This document shows, in pieces, positions 1-8,914 of a stretch of DNA of 64,000 nucleotides (position 1 is its first letter; each line of letters opens with the position of its first letter). Origin of the DNA: Neohoeflea coraliihabitans (GTDB lineage: Bacteria; Pseudomonadota; Alphaproteobacteria; Rhizobiales; Rhizobiaceae); the NCBI RefSeq assembly GCF_019334345.1, contig NZ_JAHWQX010000003.1, positions 186,001 through 250,000 on the forward strand, read 5' to 3'. The notes beneath the pieces are model-generated. The model had not been told where the DNA came from. It was given only the letters and a program-made list of their open reading frames with translations, and did not search any database. A program made the translations under genes and the position numbers.

Positions 1-193
1 CGTGTCGCGTACGGCGATGGAGGCGGATATCGGCAACATCGCCTATTGTCCCTATGTCATCTTCGTTTACGAGGACGCCAGCAATCCCGGCGAGGTGACG
101 ATCGGCCATCGCACGCTGCCCGAGGGCGCCGGGCGCGATGAGGTCAATGCACTGCTCGGTTCTCTGGTCGATACGGCAGCCGAAGGGTTTTAG
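1..193 (+). CDS. DUF302-like protein, C-terminal fragment (5' end outside window)
   Basis: The frame is open from the left edge and stops with TAG at 191-193, so only about the last 63 residues are visible. The segment around NIAYCPYVIFVYED, followed by a short variable stretch and a final helix, resembles the C-terminal half of DUF302 proteins, small alpha/beta proteins of unknown role. The GTG at position 2 is probably internal rather than the real start. No catalytic residues can be assigned. The family call is from memory of its pattern and is moderate. Confidence 0.5.
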   Translation, partial: VSRTAMEADIGNIAYCPYVIFVYEDASNPGEVTIGHRTLPEGAGRDEVNALLGSLVDTAAEGF

Positions 194-211
194 CGGCGGC
201 GTTCTGAAAGA

Positions 212-1120
212 TCAGCTGACCGCTGCGCGGCCTTGAGCGCCGTCGTCCTCGTAGAAGGTTGCCGCAAGTCGCCGGACATCTTCGATCGGATGATCGACGA
301 AGGACTGGATGCAGATGCCGACATGGTGGCCTGCGATGCCGCGGGTGAAATCCGCCAGTCCTTCCGCCGTCTCCGGAAAGGCTTCGCGCGTCCACAGGAC
401 ATGCGCCAGGGACTTGTCGGTTCTCCGGTGCCCGGCCCCATCGAGCACTTCATCGACATAGCGGCCGTAAATCATGCATTCGGAAATGTCGCGCGACGAT
501 GTCACGGCACGCAGCCAGCTCTTGCCTGTCGTTTTCTCGATGTGGTCGAGCAGCGCCCTCGTGGTGTCGACACGCCAGGGCAGGAAGGTGGAGACATAGT
601 CATGCGCCGGATCCGGCCGGCGCGGCAGGCCGAGCAGATTGCCGGCATGGGCGATCCACGCAAGGTGACCCGAAGCGGCGGTGGTGGCCGCGTTGTCGAC
701 GCGATAAAAGCGCAGGTCCCCATCCGTCCAGAGGCTGGCGGGATCGTAGGGCCGCACCACCAGACTGTCTGAATCAATGGTCAGAAAGGCATCCGCGTCA
801 ACGTGGCGGGCCATTGCCAGAAGCCGCAATTGCTGGGCATGCCACCCGCGCAACGGCCGCGAAAAGGGGCTCAGCCAGATGCGCCGCCGACCCCGCGCGA
901 GCGGGTCGGGATAGGAGCGCAGCCATGCCGGGAACAGGGCATCCTCGCCGAGAATGGTCCGGCGCGGTCCGGCCAGTTGCGAGAACAGGGCGATGTCGTT
1001 GCGCTCGACAAGGATATAATGATGCCAGTCGCCGGTGAAAAAGCGGTCGACCGTCTCGCACATCAGCTTGCAGCGGTCGAAGTCGCCGACATAGGAAGGC
1101 GTCAGAATGGCGGTTCGCAT
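212..1120 (-). CDS. DUF6492 family protein, probable glycosyltransferase
   Basis: This 302-residue protein opens with a short beta strand (AILTPSY) typical of nucleotide-sugar transferases. It has a DSD motif at residues 116-118 (LTIDSDSL) that fits the metal-binding DXD of GT-A folds, preceded by the RGWHAQQLRLL segment characteristic of DUF6492. The family is known from polysaccharide loci, but donor and acceptor are unknown. It is the last gene of a minus-strand run with the WecG-like (1146-1919) and GT4 (2111-3361) genes; 25 bases separate it from the WecG-like gene, so co-transcription is likely. A role in exopolysaccharide or capsule assembly is inferred from context. Confidence 0.7.
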   Translation of the reverse strand: MRTAILTPSYVGDFDRCKLMCETVDRFFTGDWHHYILVERNDIALFSQLAGPRRTILGEDALFPAWLRSYPDPLARGRRRIWLSPFSRPLRGWHAQQLRLLAMARHVDADAFLTIDSDSLVVRPYDPASLWTDGDLRFYRVDNAATTAASGHLAWIAHAGNLLGLPRRPDPAHDYVSTFLPWRVDTTRALLDHIEKTTGKSWLRAVTSSRDISECMIYGRYVDEVLDGAGHRRTDKSLAHVLWTREAFPETAEGLADFTRGIAGHHVGICIQSFVDHPIEDVRRLAATFYEDDGAQGRAAVS

Positions 1121-1145
1121 CGAAGGTGTCCGTTCTTAAGAGACG

Positions 1146-1919
1146 TCAGGCGGTCGCAGCTGGACGCGGCGTTGGGCGTTTCAGTCTATAGCGAAGCACG
1201 CGCAAGAGAAAAACCGGATTGCCGAGGATATAGCGGCGCCACAGGCGTGAGGGTTCGAGATACAGACGATAGAGCCATTCAAGCCGCAATTCGCGCATCA
1301 GCGACGGGGCGCGGCGCACCTTGCCGGAGACGAAGTCGAACAGCGCTCCGACGCCAAACACAAGACGTCCATGCCGCGGCTCGAAGTGCTGGTCGATCCA
1401 TAGCTCCTGGGCGGGACTGCCCATGGCGACCAGAGTGATGTCCGGCTCGAATGCGGCCAGCTCGGCCAGCAGATTTTCTGACGCATTGCGATCGAAATAG
1501 CCATCGGAGAGCGCGCGAAAGGTATGCCAGGGCGCCAATTGCTGGAAATTGGCACAGGCTTTCTCCAGGACGGCCTGCTCGGCGCCGATCAGGGCGATGC
1601 GGCACGGGTCTTTCAGATGCACGAGCAGGGCCGGCACCAGATCGGTGCCGTTCAGATTGGCGGGAAATTTGCACCCTTCGAGAAGTTGCGCCGCGACGTC
1701 GACCCCAACCCCGTCGGCCAGCACCTCGCTGCGCGACAAGACAGCGCGATAGGCCTTATTGGTGGCGGCAAGGTTGGAATTGTTGGCGTTGAGAAAGTTG
1801 ATGCGCCGCTGCGCCGGGGCGTCTCGCAGCGTGGCTTCAAGGTCGGCCAAAGCCTCCTCGAAGCCGAGCGATCGCACCTTGATGCCGAGAATATCCAAGG
1901 TCGATACGGGCTGCGTCAT
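1146..1919 (-). CDS. WecG/TagA/CpsF family glycosyltransferase
   Basis: The 257-residue protein has the GT26 landmarks: NFLNANNSN near residues 41-49, the catalytic-region LADGVGVD at 68-75, NLNGTDLV near 89-96 and GSPAQELW in the C-terminal half. GT26 enzymes move N-acetylmannosamine(-uronate) or a related sugar onto a polyprenyl-linked intermediate at the inner face of the cytoplasmic membrane. The basic C-terminal tail (LYRLYLEPSRLWRRYILG region) fits peripheral membrane attachment. It lies between two other carbohydrate enzymes, so it probably acts in surface polysaccharide synthesis. The sugar substrate cannot be read from sequence. Confidence 0.85.
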   Translation of the reverse strand: MTQPVSTLDILGIKVRSLGFEEALADLEATLRDAPAQRRINFLNANNSNLAATNKAYRAVLSRSEVLADGVGVDVAAQLLEGCKFPANLNGTDLVPALLVHLKDPCRIALIGAEQAVLEKACANFQQLAPWHTFRALSDGYFDRNASENLLAELAAFEPDITLVAMGSPAQELWIDQHFEPRHGRLVFGVGALFDFVSGKVRRAPSLMRELRLEWLYRLYLEPSRLWRRYILGNPVFLLRVLRYRLKRPTPRPAATA

Positions 1920-2110
1920 GTCCAGTCACCTTCGAAGGGGTCGCGTCGCTCAAATGACGAAAAACAAGTTAATTCCGGTCCAACAGATGCTCATGAAAAA
2001 ACAGGGGCGCCGCGGAGTGTGCTGCGCAGGGAAATGCAATGTCAGCATCCGAGATAGCACGGTGCAGCGGGCAACGCACCGGGAAAGCATCGGAGCGGTT
2101 AAGCGGCGAT

Positions 2111-3361
2111 TTACTCTTTGTTAAGCATGTCCGGCGGCGCGCTCTCCGCGTGGTCTTCTCTCGGTTCTTCTTTGGGCTTTTCGCTGCGCTCGGCGCGCGC
2201 GGCGACCCGCTCAATTCCGGTTCTCAACGCGGCCAGAAGACCGTCGAGCTGGCGCTGGTGAAAGGCCCTGCCGTCACGATCGTCAATGCTGTTGTCGCGC
2301 GCTTGCGTGACGGTGTGCACGAGCGCCGCCGCAAAGGCGGCGGGATCATCGCTGACGGTGCAATTGTCCGGGCGCGTGGTCAGGCCGCGCAACGCATTGG
2401 CCGTGGCGACCGAGGGCAGGCCCATTTCGAAGGTTTCGATCGTCTTGAGCTGAACACCGGTGCCAAGGCGCGATATCAGGGGAATGACACGCGCGGAGCG
2501 CACGAATTCGCGGGCGTCCGGCACGCGTCCGAGAAATTGCACATTGGCGGGGATGGATGCGGGCCGGTCTTCGAGATCCCCGGCAATTGCGATGCTGAAA
2601 TCCGCAGGCAGGCGCGGCGCGATCTCGGTGAGAAACCAGTCGAGGCCGGCGCGATTGGCCGCCCAGCTCCACGACCCGATGAGGCCAACATCATAGCGCG
2701 GCTGTCGCGGCGAGGGGGCCGGGGGCGGCTCGATCGCGGTGACCAGCGGCAAGGTGGCGGAGCGGGTCTCGCTGTCGACCCCGAGGACCGGCCGGTCAGC
2801 GTCGGCAAGCGTGAAAACGAAGCCGGCATCGCGGCACAGCCGGCTCTCGAGTGCGGCGAGCAGGCGTGCCTCGCGGCGGAAAAGCAGCGCACGCAGCGGG
2901 CTCGAGGCGGTTGACGCGTTGTCACGGGCGGAGCGGGCTTCGACATTGTGGGCGACGAACAGATAGGGGCGGGCGGTGAACAGGTCGAGAAAGGCGCCCG
3001 GCAGCTGCACGGAATTGAGAAACAGGAGGTCATAGGGGCCGAACGCAGCCAAAGCCGCGGCGACATCTTTTTGGCTGACGGCATGCATCTTGGTCACGGA
3101 TACCGGCTCACCGCGGAGAAGTGCCCGGCTCAGCCAGGCGAGTTTGCGGCCTCGTCCGACCCGCGCATTGGTGACCTCCAGTTCCCGCAAAACCCGCGTG
3201 TGCGCGGCCTCGGCGGGGGTGTTGCCGGGTTGCAGGAAACCAAGCACCGAGACGCGGTGGCCGAGCGCGCGCAGCGCATCGACGATGACCCGGTTGGCGA
3301 TGTCATAGCCCGAGCGGGGCTCGGCAACCGGAACCAGCGATGTGACGAAAACGATATGCAT
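2111..3361 (-). CDS. Glycosyltransferase family 4 protein
   Basis: The 416-residue protein has a GT-B layout. The N-terminal domain begins MHIVFVTSLVPVAEPRSGYDIANR, with a nucleotide-fold strand and acceptor-side loop. The C-terminal donor domain contains GLIGSWSWAANRAGLDWFL, the VQFLGRV strand and the IETFEMGLPSVAT segment, where the conserved Glu of GT4 enzymes lies. After the fold the tail is charged and low in complexity (residues about 390-416), which is probably disordered. The 191 bases between its stop and the WecG-like gene start contain no credible ORF. Likely cytoplasmic, in surface polysaccharide synthesis; the sugar is unknown. Confidence 0.8.
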   Translation of the reverse strand: MHIVFVTSLVPVAEPRSGYDIANRVIVDALRALGHRVSVLGFLQPGNTPAEAAHTRVLRELEVTNARVGRGRKLAWLSRALLRGEPVSVTKMHAVSQKDVAAALAAFGPYDLLFLNSVQLPGAFLDLFTARPYLFVAHNVEARSARDNASTASSPLRALLFRREARLLAALESRLCRDAGFVFTLADADRPVLGVDSETRSATLPLVTAIEPPPAPSPRQPRYDVGLIGSWSWAANRAGLDWFLTEIAPRLPADFSIAIAGDLEDRPASIPANVQFLGRVPDAREFVRSARVIPLISRLGTGVQLKTIETFEMGLPSVATANALRGLTTRPDNCTVSDDPAAFAAALVHTVTQARDNSIDDRDGRAFHQRQLDGLLAALRTGIERVAARAERSEKPKEEPREDHAESAPPDMLNKE

Positions 3362-3434
3362 GACACCCGGCCACGTTGAAAGGCCGCCTGATCATCGGCG
3401 CCGGGACTGAAATTGCCGTTAACGGTGCGGCGAG

Positions 3435-4511
3435 ATGTTTCGCCCGGACTTTCAGGCAATCTTTAAGATTTTCTGGCCAGATCGCTCCATGCCAGAGATC
3501 GCCGCCAAAGCTGCCATGCCTGCCGATGTCACCATCGCCTATCGATCGGCGCATTTGGCGGCCGAGAGCGCGCAGACGGTGGTGACGGTCCCGACCTTCC
3601 GCCGCCCCGAGCATCTGGTGGCCACACTCGATTCGCTGGCGCGGCAGCAGGGCGTTGCTCCTTTTGCGGTCATCGTGATGGAAAACGATGCCGAGGGCCG
3701 GGCCGGCGCCGACGCGGCGCGGCGCTGGTTCGAGGCACTCTCAGCCGATGCGGCTGTGGCGGGGGGCCTCGTGGTCGTCGCGCACCGGCGCGGCAATTGT
3801 CATGCGTATAATGCCGGCTGGGAGACAGCGCTGCAGGCCTTTCCCGGCTGTCGCCAACTGGCTGTTCTCGATGACGACGAACTTGCGGATGCCGGCTGGC
3901 TCGGCAATCTGCGCGCCGTCGCGGCGGCGAGCGGCGCCGATCTGGTCGGCGGGCCGCAGGTGCCGGTCTTTGACGATCCGGCGCTCTCGCCATGGGCGCG
4001 CCATCCGGCCTTTCAGCCGCACTACACGCAAAGCGGGCCGGTGCCGATCCTGTATTCCTCCGGCAATGTGCTGATCGCCCGGCGGGTGATCGAGGCGATG
4101 CCGCGTCCTTTTCTCGATCCCGCCTTCAACTTCATCGGCGGTGGCGACAGCGACTTTTACCGCCGCTGCCGCAAGGCGGGCTTTCGCTTTGCCTGGAGTG
4201 CGGAAGCGAAGGTGTTGGAAACGGTGCCGAGCCGGCGCGCCGAATTTTCCTGGCTGAATGCGCGCAGCCTGCGCAATGGCGCCATCTCGGCGATCATCGA
4301 GCGGCGCGAGGCGCCCGGCTGGCGATCGCGCCTCAGGATTGTCGGCAAGTCGCTGGCCCTGCTCGCGGCATCGCCGTTTCGCGGCGTGCGGCTTGGCGCG
4401 GCCACCGGGTCCGCGACAATCGGGCTCTACCATCTGCAGGTGGCGATCGGGCGGCTGCTTGCCGAGTTCGGCCTGGTCAATGAGCAATACCGCAATCCGG
4501 AAGCCAACTGA
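3435..4511 (+). CDS. Glycosyltransferase family 2 protein
   Basis: The protein is up to 358 residues. The GT-A fold begins at TVVTVPTFRRPEHLVATL, and LDDDELADAGW supplies the acidic metal-binding triad. A conserved GGGDSDFYRRC segment follows, as in many GT2 enzymes. The start is uncertain: ATG at 3435 gives a 54-base longer N-terminus than ATG at 3489 (MPEIAAK), and neither has a strong ribosome site. The gene runs divergently from the GT4 gene and belongs to the same polysaccharide island. Its stop lies nine bases from the convergent dehydrogenase gene. The substrate is unknown. Confidence 0.8.
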   Translation: MFRPDFQAIFKIFWPDRSMPEIAAKAAMPADVTIAYRSAHLAAESAQTVVTVPTFRRPEHLVATLDSLARQQGVAPFAVIVMENDAEGRAGADAARRWFEALSADAAVAGGLVVVAHRRGNCHAYNAGWETALQAFPGCRQLAVLDDDELADAGWLGNLRAVAAASGADLVGGPQVPVFDDPALSPWARHPAFQPHYTQSGPVPILYSSGNVLIARRVIEAMPRPFLDPAFNFIGGGDSDFYRRCRKAGFRFAWSAEAKVLETVPSRRAEFSWLNARSLRNGAISAIIERREAPGWRSRLRIVGKSLALLAASPFRGVRLGAATGSATIGLYHLQVAIGRLLAEFGLVNEQYRNPEAN

Positions 4512-4520
4512 ACGTCCGCC

Positions 4521-5396
4521 TTATTTTCCGCTTTCGAGGCGGGTGAGCAATGACGAGGTGTCCCAGCGGTTGCCACCATTGGCCTGGACGTCGGCGTAGA
4601 ACTGGTCGACAAGAGCGGTGACCGGCAGACGCGCGCCATTGCGGCCAGCCTCATCAAGCACGATCTTGAGATCCTTGCGCATCCAGTCGACGGCGAAGCC
4701 ATGCTCATACTCGCCAGCATTCATGGTCTTGTGGCGGTTTTCCATCTGCCAGGAGCCGGCGGCGCCCTTGGAAATGACCTCGACGACCTTTTCGATGTCG
4801 AGACCGGCGCGTTTGCCGAAATGGATGCCTTCGGCAAGACCCTGCACCAGTCCGGCAATGCAGATCTGATTGATCATCTTGGTCAATTGACCGGCGCCGA
4901 CCGGCCCCATCAGCCCGACCATGCGTGCATAGGTGTCGATCACCGGCCGGGCGCGATCGAAGATCGCCTGCTCGCCGCCGACCATGACGGTCAGAACGCC
5001 GTTCTCGGCACCGGCCTGACCGCCGGACACCGGCGCGTCGAGAAAACCGCAGCCCTTTTCTGCACAGGCCTCGGCCAGTTGCCGTGCCACCTCGGCGGAG
5101 GCCGTGGTGTTGTCGATCAGGATGGCGTCGCCGGACATGCCGGCAATGGCCCCGCTGTCGCCGAGCGTGACGGATCGCAGATCATCGTCATTGCCGACGC
5201 AGGTGAAGATGAACTCGGCTCCCTCGGCCGCCTCGGCCGGTGTTTCGCAGGCCGTGCCGCCGAATTCCTCCGCCCATTGCCTCGCCTTGGCGGCGGTGCG
5301 GTTGTAGACCCGGAGCGTGTGATCGCCGCGCGTTTTGAGATGTCCCGCCATGGGGTAGCCCATTACGCCCAATCCAATGAATGCGACTGTTGCCAT
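4521..5396 (-). CDS. 3-hydroxyisobutyrate dehydrogenase family NAD(P)-dependent oxidoreductase
   Basis: The chosen ATG at 5396 gives 291 residues and places the Rossmann motif at the N-terminus (VAFIGLGVMGYPMAG), as in the beta-hydroxyacid dehydrogenase family. The substrate-binding DAPVSGGQAGAENG motif and the catalytic Lys in GAGQLTKMINQ are intact. The frame stays open upstream to 5483, but those 29 residues look nothing like the family. Members oxidise 3-hydroxyisobutyrate, tartronate semialdehyde derivatives or glyoxylate relatives, and the exact substrate is not decidable here. The gene stands alone, convergent with the GT2 gene and divergent from the penicillin-acylase gene. Confidence 0.85.
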   Translation of the reverse strand: MATVAFIGLGVMGYPMAGHLKTRGDHTLRVYNRTAAKARQWAEEFGGTACETPAEAAEGAEFIFTCVGNDDDLRSVTLGDSGAIAGMSGDAILIDNTTASAEVARQLAEACAEKGCGFLDAPVSGGQAGAENGVLTVMVGGEQAIFDRARPVIDTYARMVGLMGPVGAGQLTKMINQICIAGLVQGLAEGIHFGKRAGLDIEKVVEVISKGAAGSWQMENRHKTMNAGEYEHGFAVDWMRKDLKIVLDEAGRNGARLPVTALVDQFYADVQANGGNRWDTSSLLTRLESGK

Positions 5397-5482
5397 TCTG
5401 CCTGTCCTTCTGCCACAACTGCCTTCCTGGCGGCATGATGCAACCGCCGGGAGTTTTTTACCGTTCAGGGGGACATAAACCA

Positions 5483-7963
5483 ATGCGCAGGATCATCAAA
5501 GGCCTGGCCCGTGGGTTGCTTGTTCTCGTGCCTGTGGTTCTGCTCGCAGCCGGCGCGGCGTTCCTCTATTTCTCACGGGCCTTGCCGGAACGGGACGGGG
5601 CAGTGCAGATCGCCGGCCTGGCGGGGCCGGTGACGATCACGCGGGACCGTGAAGGGGTGCCGCATATCAGCGCTGGAAACGCGTCGGATGCGGCTGCCGG
5701 TCTCGGCTTCGCGCATGCGCAGGACCGGCTCTGGCAGATGCATGTCAGCCGCATGGCCGGCAAAGGCCGTCTGTCCGAGCTGTTCGGCGCGGCGACCATC
5801 GGTACCGACCGCTGGCTGCGCACCATGGCGATCGACAAGGCGGCGAAGGGCTCTCTGGCGGTGATCGATCCGCCGACGCAGGCCATGCTTGAGGGATACG
5901 CGCGCGGCGTCAATGCCTGGCTTGCCGAAGACGGGCGCACATTCGCCGCGCCGCTGCCGATCGAATTCAGCATTCTCGGCGTGGCGCCGGAACCGTGGTC
6001 GCCGCTCGATACGCTGATCACGATCAAGATGATGTCGGTTTCGCTGGCCAATAATGTCGGCCACGAGGTGCAGCGCTTGAGCTTTGCGCGGCTCGGGCTG
6101 ACGCCAGCAGAGATCGAAGATCTGATGCCGCCGGTTGCCGCGGACGCGCCGCCGCCGCTTCCCGAACTCGCCGAGCTGCTCGGACTTGATGCGGGACCCT
6201 TGCAGAAGGGCACGGCCCAGGATGGCCAGAATGCGTCTCTGTCGCCGGTCGGAGCATTCTTCGACGAGATCACCGCCGAGCGGGCTTCGAACAACTGGGT
6301 GGTCGGCGGGGCGCGCACGGCGTCCGGCAAGCCTGTGGTGGCCAATGATCCGCATCTTGGACTGACGGCGCCCTCCATCTGGTATCTTGCGCATCTTGAA
6401 GTGACCGAGGAATTCGGTGCTCCGCGCAATCTTGTCGGCGCCAGCCTGGCCGGAGCGCCGTTCGTCTTCCTCGGGCGCAATGATTTTGCCGCCTGGGGCT
6501 ACACGAACACGGCCACCGATGTGCAGGACATCTTCATCGAGCGGGTCAACCCCGATAATCCGGAGGAGTATCTGACGCCGACAGGCTGGGCGGCGTTCGG
6601 TTCGGCGCGCGAGACGATCAAGGTCAAAGGGGGGGCGGACGTCGTCTTCACGCGACGCTGGACCCGCCACGGTCCGGTCCTGCCGGAAAGCTACAAGAAC
6701 ATCGCGGCTTATCTGCCGGAGAACAGCGTGGCGGCCCTGCAATGGGTGGCTCTGGCGCATGATGACACCACGGCCAATGCCGGCCCGCGCCTGTTCACGG
6801 TCGAGAGTGTGGCTGATTACCAGGCGGCGATGGAGCCGTTCCTGACGCCGATGCAGTCGATGGTGGTCGCCGATATAGACGGTAATATCGGGTTCATCGC
6901 ACCCGGGCGGGCGCCGGTGCGAGATCCGCGCAACCTGGTTGAAGGGCGGGCGCCGGTGCCCGGCTGGGATGAAATCTATGACTGGCAGGGCTATCTGCCA
7001 TTTGCGGAACTGCCGCGCCAGACCAACCCGGACAAAGGCGCCATCGGCACGGCGAACACGAAGATTGTTTCGGCAACCTATCCGCATTTCCTGACCTATG
7101 ACTGGGATCGGGGTTTCCGCCAGGAGCGCGTCGATGCGCTGATTATCGATGCAGAGGCGCCGCACACGCCGGAACTGTCGCGCGAGGCGCAGGCGGATGT
7201 CTATTCGCCGGGACTGGTGCGGCTGCGAGATCGATTCACCCAATTGCTGCAAGATGCTGATCTGACTGTGGAAGAAGAGGGCGTGCTGCGCCGGCTCGAA
7301 CGCTGGGACGGGAGGATGGCGGCAGGCCGGTCCGAGCCTTTATTGATGATGGGCTGGGCGCGGCAGATGATGATCGAGACCTATGCGGATGATCTCGGAC
7401 CAGCCTTTGACGACTGGCTGAAAATTCGGCCGGACACGCTGGAGCGCAATTTCAACGGCAGCGCGGCACGCGACTGGTGCGATCGCACAGGAACGGATCA
7501 GCGTGAGGATTGTGCCGACACTGCGCAGCTGGCGCTGGGCAACGCGCTGTCCGATCTCAAGCGCCGCTATGGATCGGACATAGAAGCCTGGGATTGGGCC
7601 GAGGTCCACACGGCGCGCGGCGCGCACCGGCCGTTCTCGCAGGTCGACCTCCTGGCGCGCTTCTTCGATGTCAGCGTGCCGCATCAGGGCGGGCCGTTCA
7701 CGCTCGATCGTGGCCAGACGACATTGAACGATGCGGATCAGCCCTACACCAACACGCATGCGGCGAGCTTTCGCGGCATTTACGATCTCGCTGACCTGAA
7801 CCGCTCGACCTTCATCCAGACGACGGGCCAGTCCGGCAATGTGTTCTCACGCCACTACCGCGACATGGCGGAGCGCTGGGCGCGGGTCGAAGCGATCGAG
7901 ATCCCGACCGGTCCGGTCAAGGATGTCAAGGGAACATGGCGGCTGACGCCGAAGCCCGACTAG
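5483..7963 (+). CDS. Penicillin acylase family (Ntn) hydrolase
   Basis: The 826-residue precursor starts at ATG 5483 behind a CAGGGGGA ribosome site. Residues about 9-28 form one hydrophobic segment, a signal peptide or membrane anchor, so it acts in the periplasm. The family layout is alpha chain, spacer, then beta chain beginning at the autocatalytic nucleophile. The nucleophile is Ser269 in ERASNNWVVGG, with downstream NDPHLGL and GYTNTATDVQD segments typical of the beta chain. The family hydrolyses amide-linked acyl groups: beta-lactam side chains, N-acyl-homoserine lactones or other N-acyl amides. The natural substrate is unknown. The gene is monocistronic, with 16 bases to the convergent methyltransferase gene. 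Confidence 0.9.
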   Translation: MRRIIKGLARGLLVLVPVVLLAAGAAFLYFSRALPERDGAVQIAGLAGPVTITRDREGVPHISAGNASDAAAGLGFAHAQDRLWQMHVSRMAGKGRLSELFGAATIGTDRWLRTMAIDKAAKGSLAVIDPPTQAMLEGYARGVNAWLAEDGRTFAAPLPIEFSILGVAPEPWSPLDTLITIKMMSVSLANNVGHEVQRLSFARLGLTPAEIEDLMPPVAADAPPPLPELAELLGLDAGPLQKGTAQDGQNASLSPVGAFFDEITAERASNNWVVGGARTASGKPVVANDPHLGLTAPSIWYLAHLEVTEEFGAPRNLVGASLAGAPFVFLGRNDFAAWGYTNTATDVQDIFIERVNPDNPEEYLTPTGWAAFGSARETIKVKGGADVVFTRRWTRHGPVLPESYKNIAAYLPENSVAALQWVALAHDDTTANAGPRLFTVESVADYQAAMEPFLTPMQSMVVADIDGNIGFIAPGRAPVRDPRNLVEGRAPVPGWDEIYDWQGYLPFAELPRQTNPDKGAIGTANTKIVSATYPHFLTYDWDRGFRQERVDALIIDAEAPHTPELSREAQADVYSPGLVRLRDRFTQLLQDADLTVEEEGVLRRLERWDGRMAAGRSEPLLMMGWARQMMIETYADDLGPAFDDWLKIRPDTLERNFNGSAARDWCDRTGTDQREDCADTAQLALGNALSDLKRRYGSDIEAWDWAEVHTARGAHRPFSQVDLLARFFDVSVPHQGGPFTLDRGQTTLNDADQPYTNTHAASFRGIYDLADLNRSTFIQTTGQSGNVFSRHYRDMAERWARVEAIEIPTGPVKDVKGTWRLTPKPD

Positions 7964-7979
7964 GAACAGGACCCTGGCC

Positions 7980-8807
7980 TCATGCCGCGTCGGGGCCGGT
8001 GAAGCGGGCAAGGTAGAGGTGGCCGGCGATCGGCTGACCCTGTTCGTAGCGCACGATGATGTCACCGGCCTCAAGCAGCGCGAAGCCGGCGGCGGCCAGC
8101 TGCTGTTCGACATAGGTTGATGCATGTGCGAAGCGCTGGAAGGGGCCGACCATGAAGGCGCGGCCCTGCATCACGTTGTCAGGCAGGGTTTCGCTCGAGA
8201 AGGCGAACAGCGCCCCCGGCCGGCAATTTGCGGCGGCGGCGCGGCACAGCGGCGTCAGGTCGCCGAGATAGGGCAGTACGTCGGTGGCGGCGATGAGATC
8301 GAAAGGCTCATCGTCATTGTCCTCGAGGTAATCGACCGCCTCGGCGACATAGAGCGTGTCATACAGGCCCTTCTCATGGGCGATCTCGACCATGTTCTCG
8401 GCAAGATCGACGCCGGTGACATCGTCGGCCATATCTTCGAGCGCGCCGCCGGTCAGGCCGGTGCCACAGCCAAGGTCAAGCAGGCGGTCGAAGGGACCGA
8501 GGCCGAGGTCAAGGAGGCGCTGGCGCAGCAGAAGCGGCACGTGGTAGCCGAGATCCTCGACCAGCACCTTGTCGAAAACCTCGGCATGCTGATCGAACAA
8601 GGTGGTGACATAGGCTTCCGGCGCGCGCTGCGGGGTGCCGCCACGGCCGAGACTGGCAAGCCGCACCGCGACGCCGCCATGATCCTCCGGATCAAGCGCA
8701 AGCACTTTCTGATAGGCCGCGGCGGCGGCATCGTGATCGCCTGCTTTTTCCAGCTTGAGGGCGCGGTTATAGGCTTCGGCCAGCGCCGCTTCGTCGATCT
8801 TGGCCAT
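7980..8807 (-). CDS. TPR-containing class I SAM-dependent methyltransferase
   Basis: The 275-residue protein begins with a tetratricopeptide-like helical pair (residues about 8-40, AYQKVLALDPEDHGG). A class I methyltransferase domain follows, with the SAM-binding motif LLDLGCGTGLTG at 109-120 and an acidic strand end DVTGVDLAENM. A short linker (APEAYVTTLFDQHAEVFD) typical of the predicted TPR-methyltransferase group joins them. The methyl acceptor is unknown. It lies on the strand opposite the acylase and about 100 bases downstream of the amino acid permease gene on the same strand, so read-through is possible but no functional link is evident. Confidence 0.8.
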   Translation of the reverse strand: MAKIDEAALAEAYNRALKLEKAGDHDAAAAAYQKVLALDPEDHGGVAVRLASLGRGGTPQRAPEAYVTTLFDQHAEVFDKVLVEDLGYHVPLLLRQRLLDLGLGPFDRLLDLGCGTGLTGGALEDMADDVTGVDLAENMVEIAHEKGLYDTLYVAEAVDYLEDNDDEPFDLIAATDVLPYLGDLTPLCRAAAANCRPGALFAFSSETLPDNVMQGRAFMVGPFQRFAHASTYVEQQLAAAGFALLEAGDIIVRYEQGQPIAGHLYLARFTGPDAA

Positions 8808-8914
8808 GCTCGGAACCGTTCATTGCTGCTTGGGTGACTTTGCGCCGTCCTAGATGTTTTGCGGGCTCGCAGCAAGCGGCGCCCAGCGGTTGATACTGTC
8901 TTTGCGGTCGCGGC

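Noticed and set aside
5573-7252. 559-codon minus-strand frame within the penicillin acylase gene
   Set aside because: The acylase has a full set of family motifs, and the opposite frame is an Arg-rich shadow.
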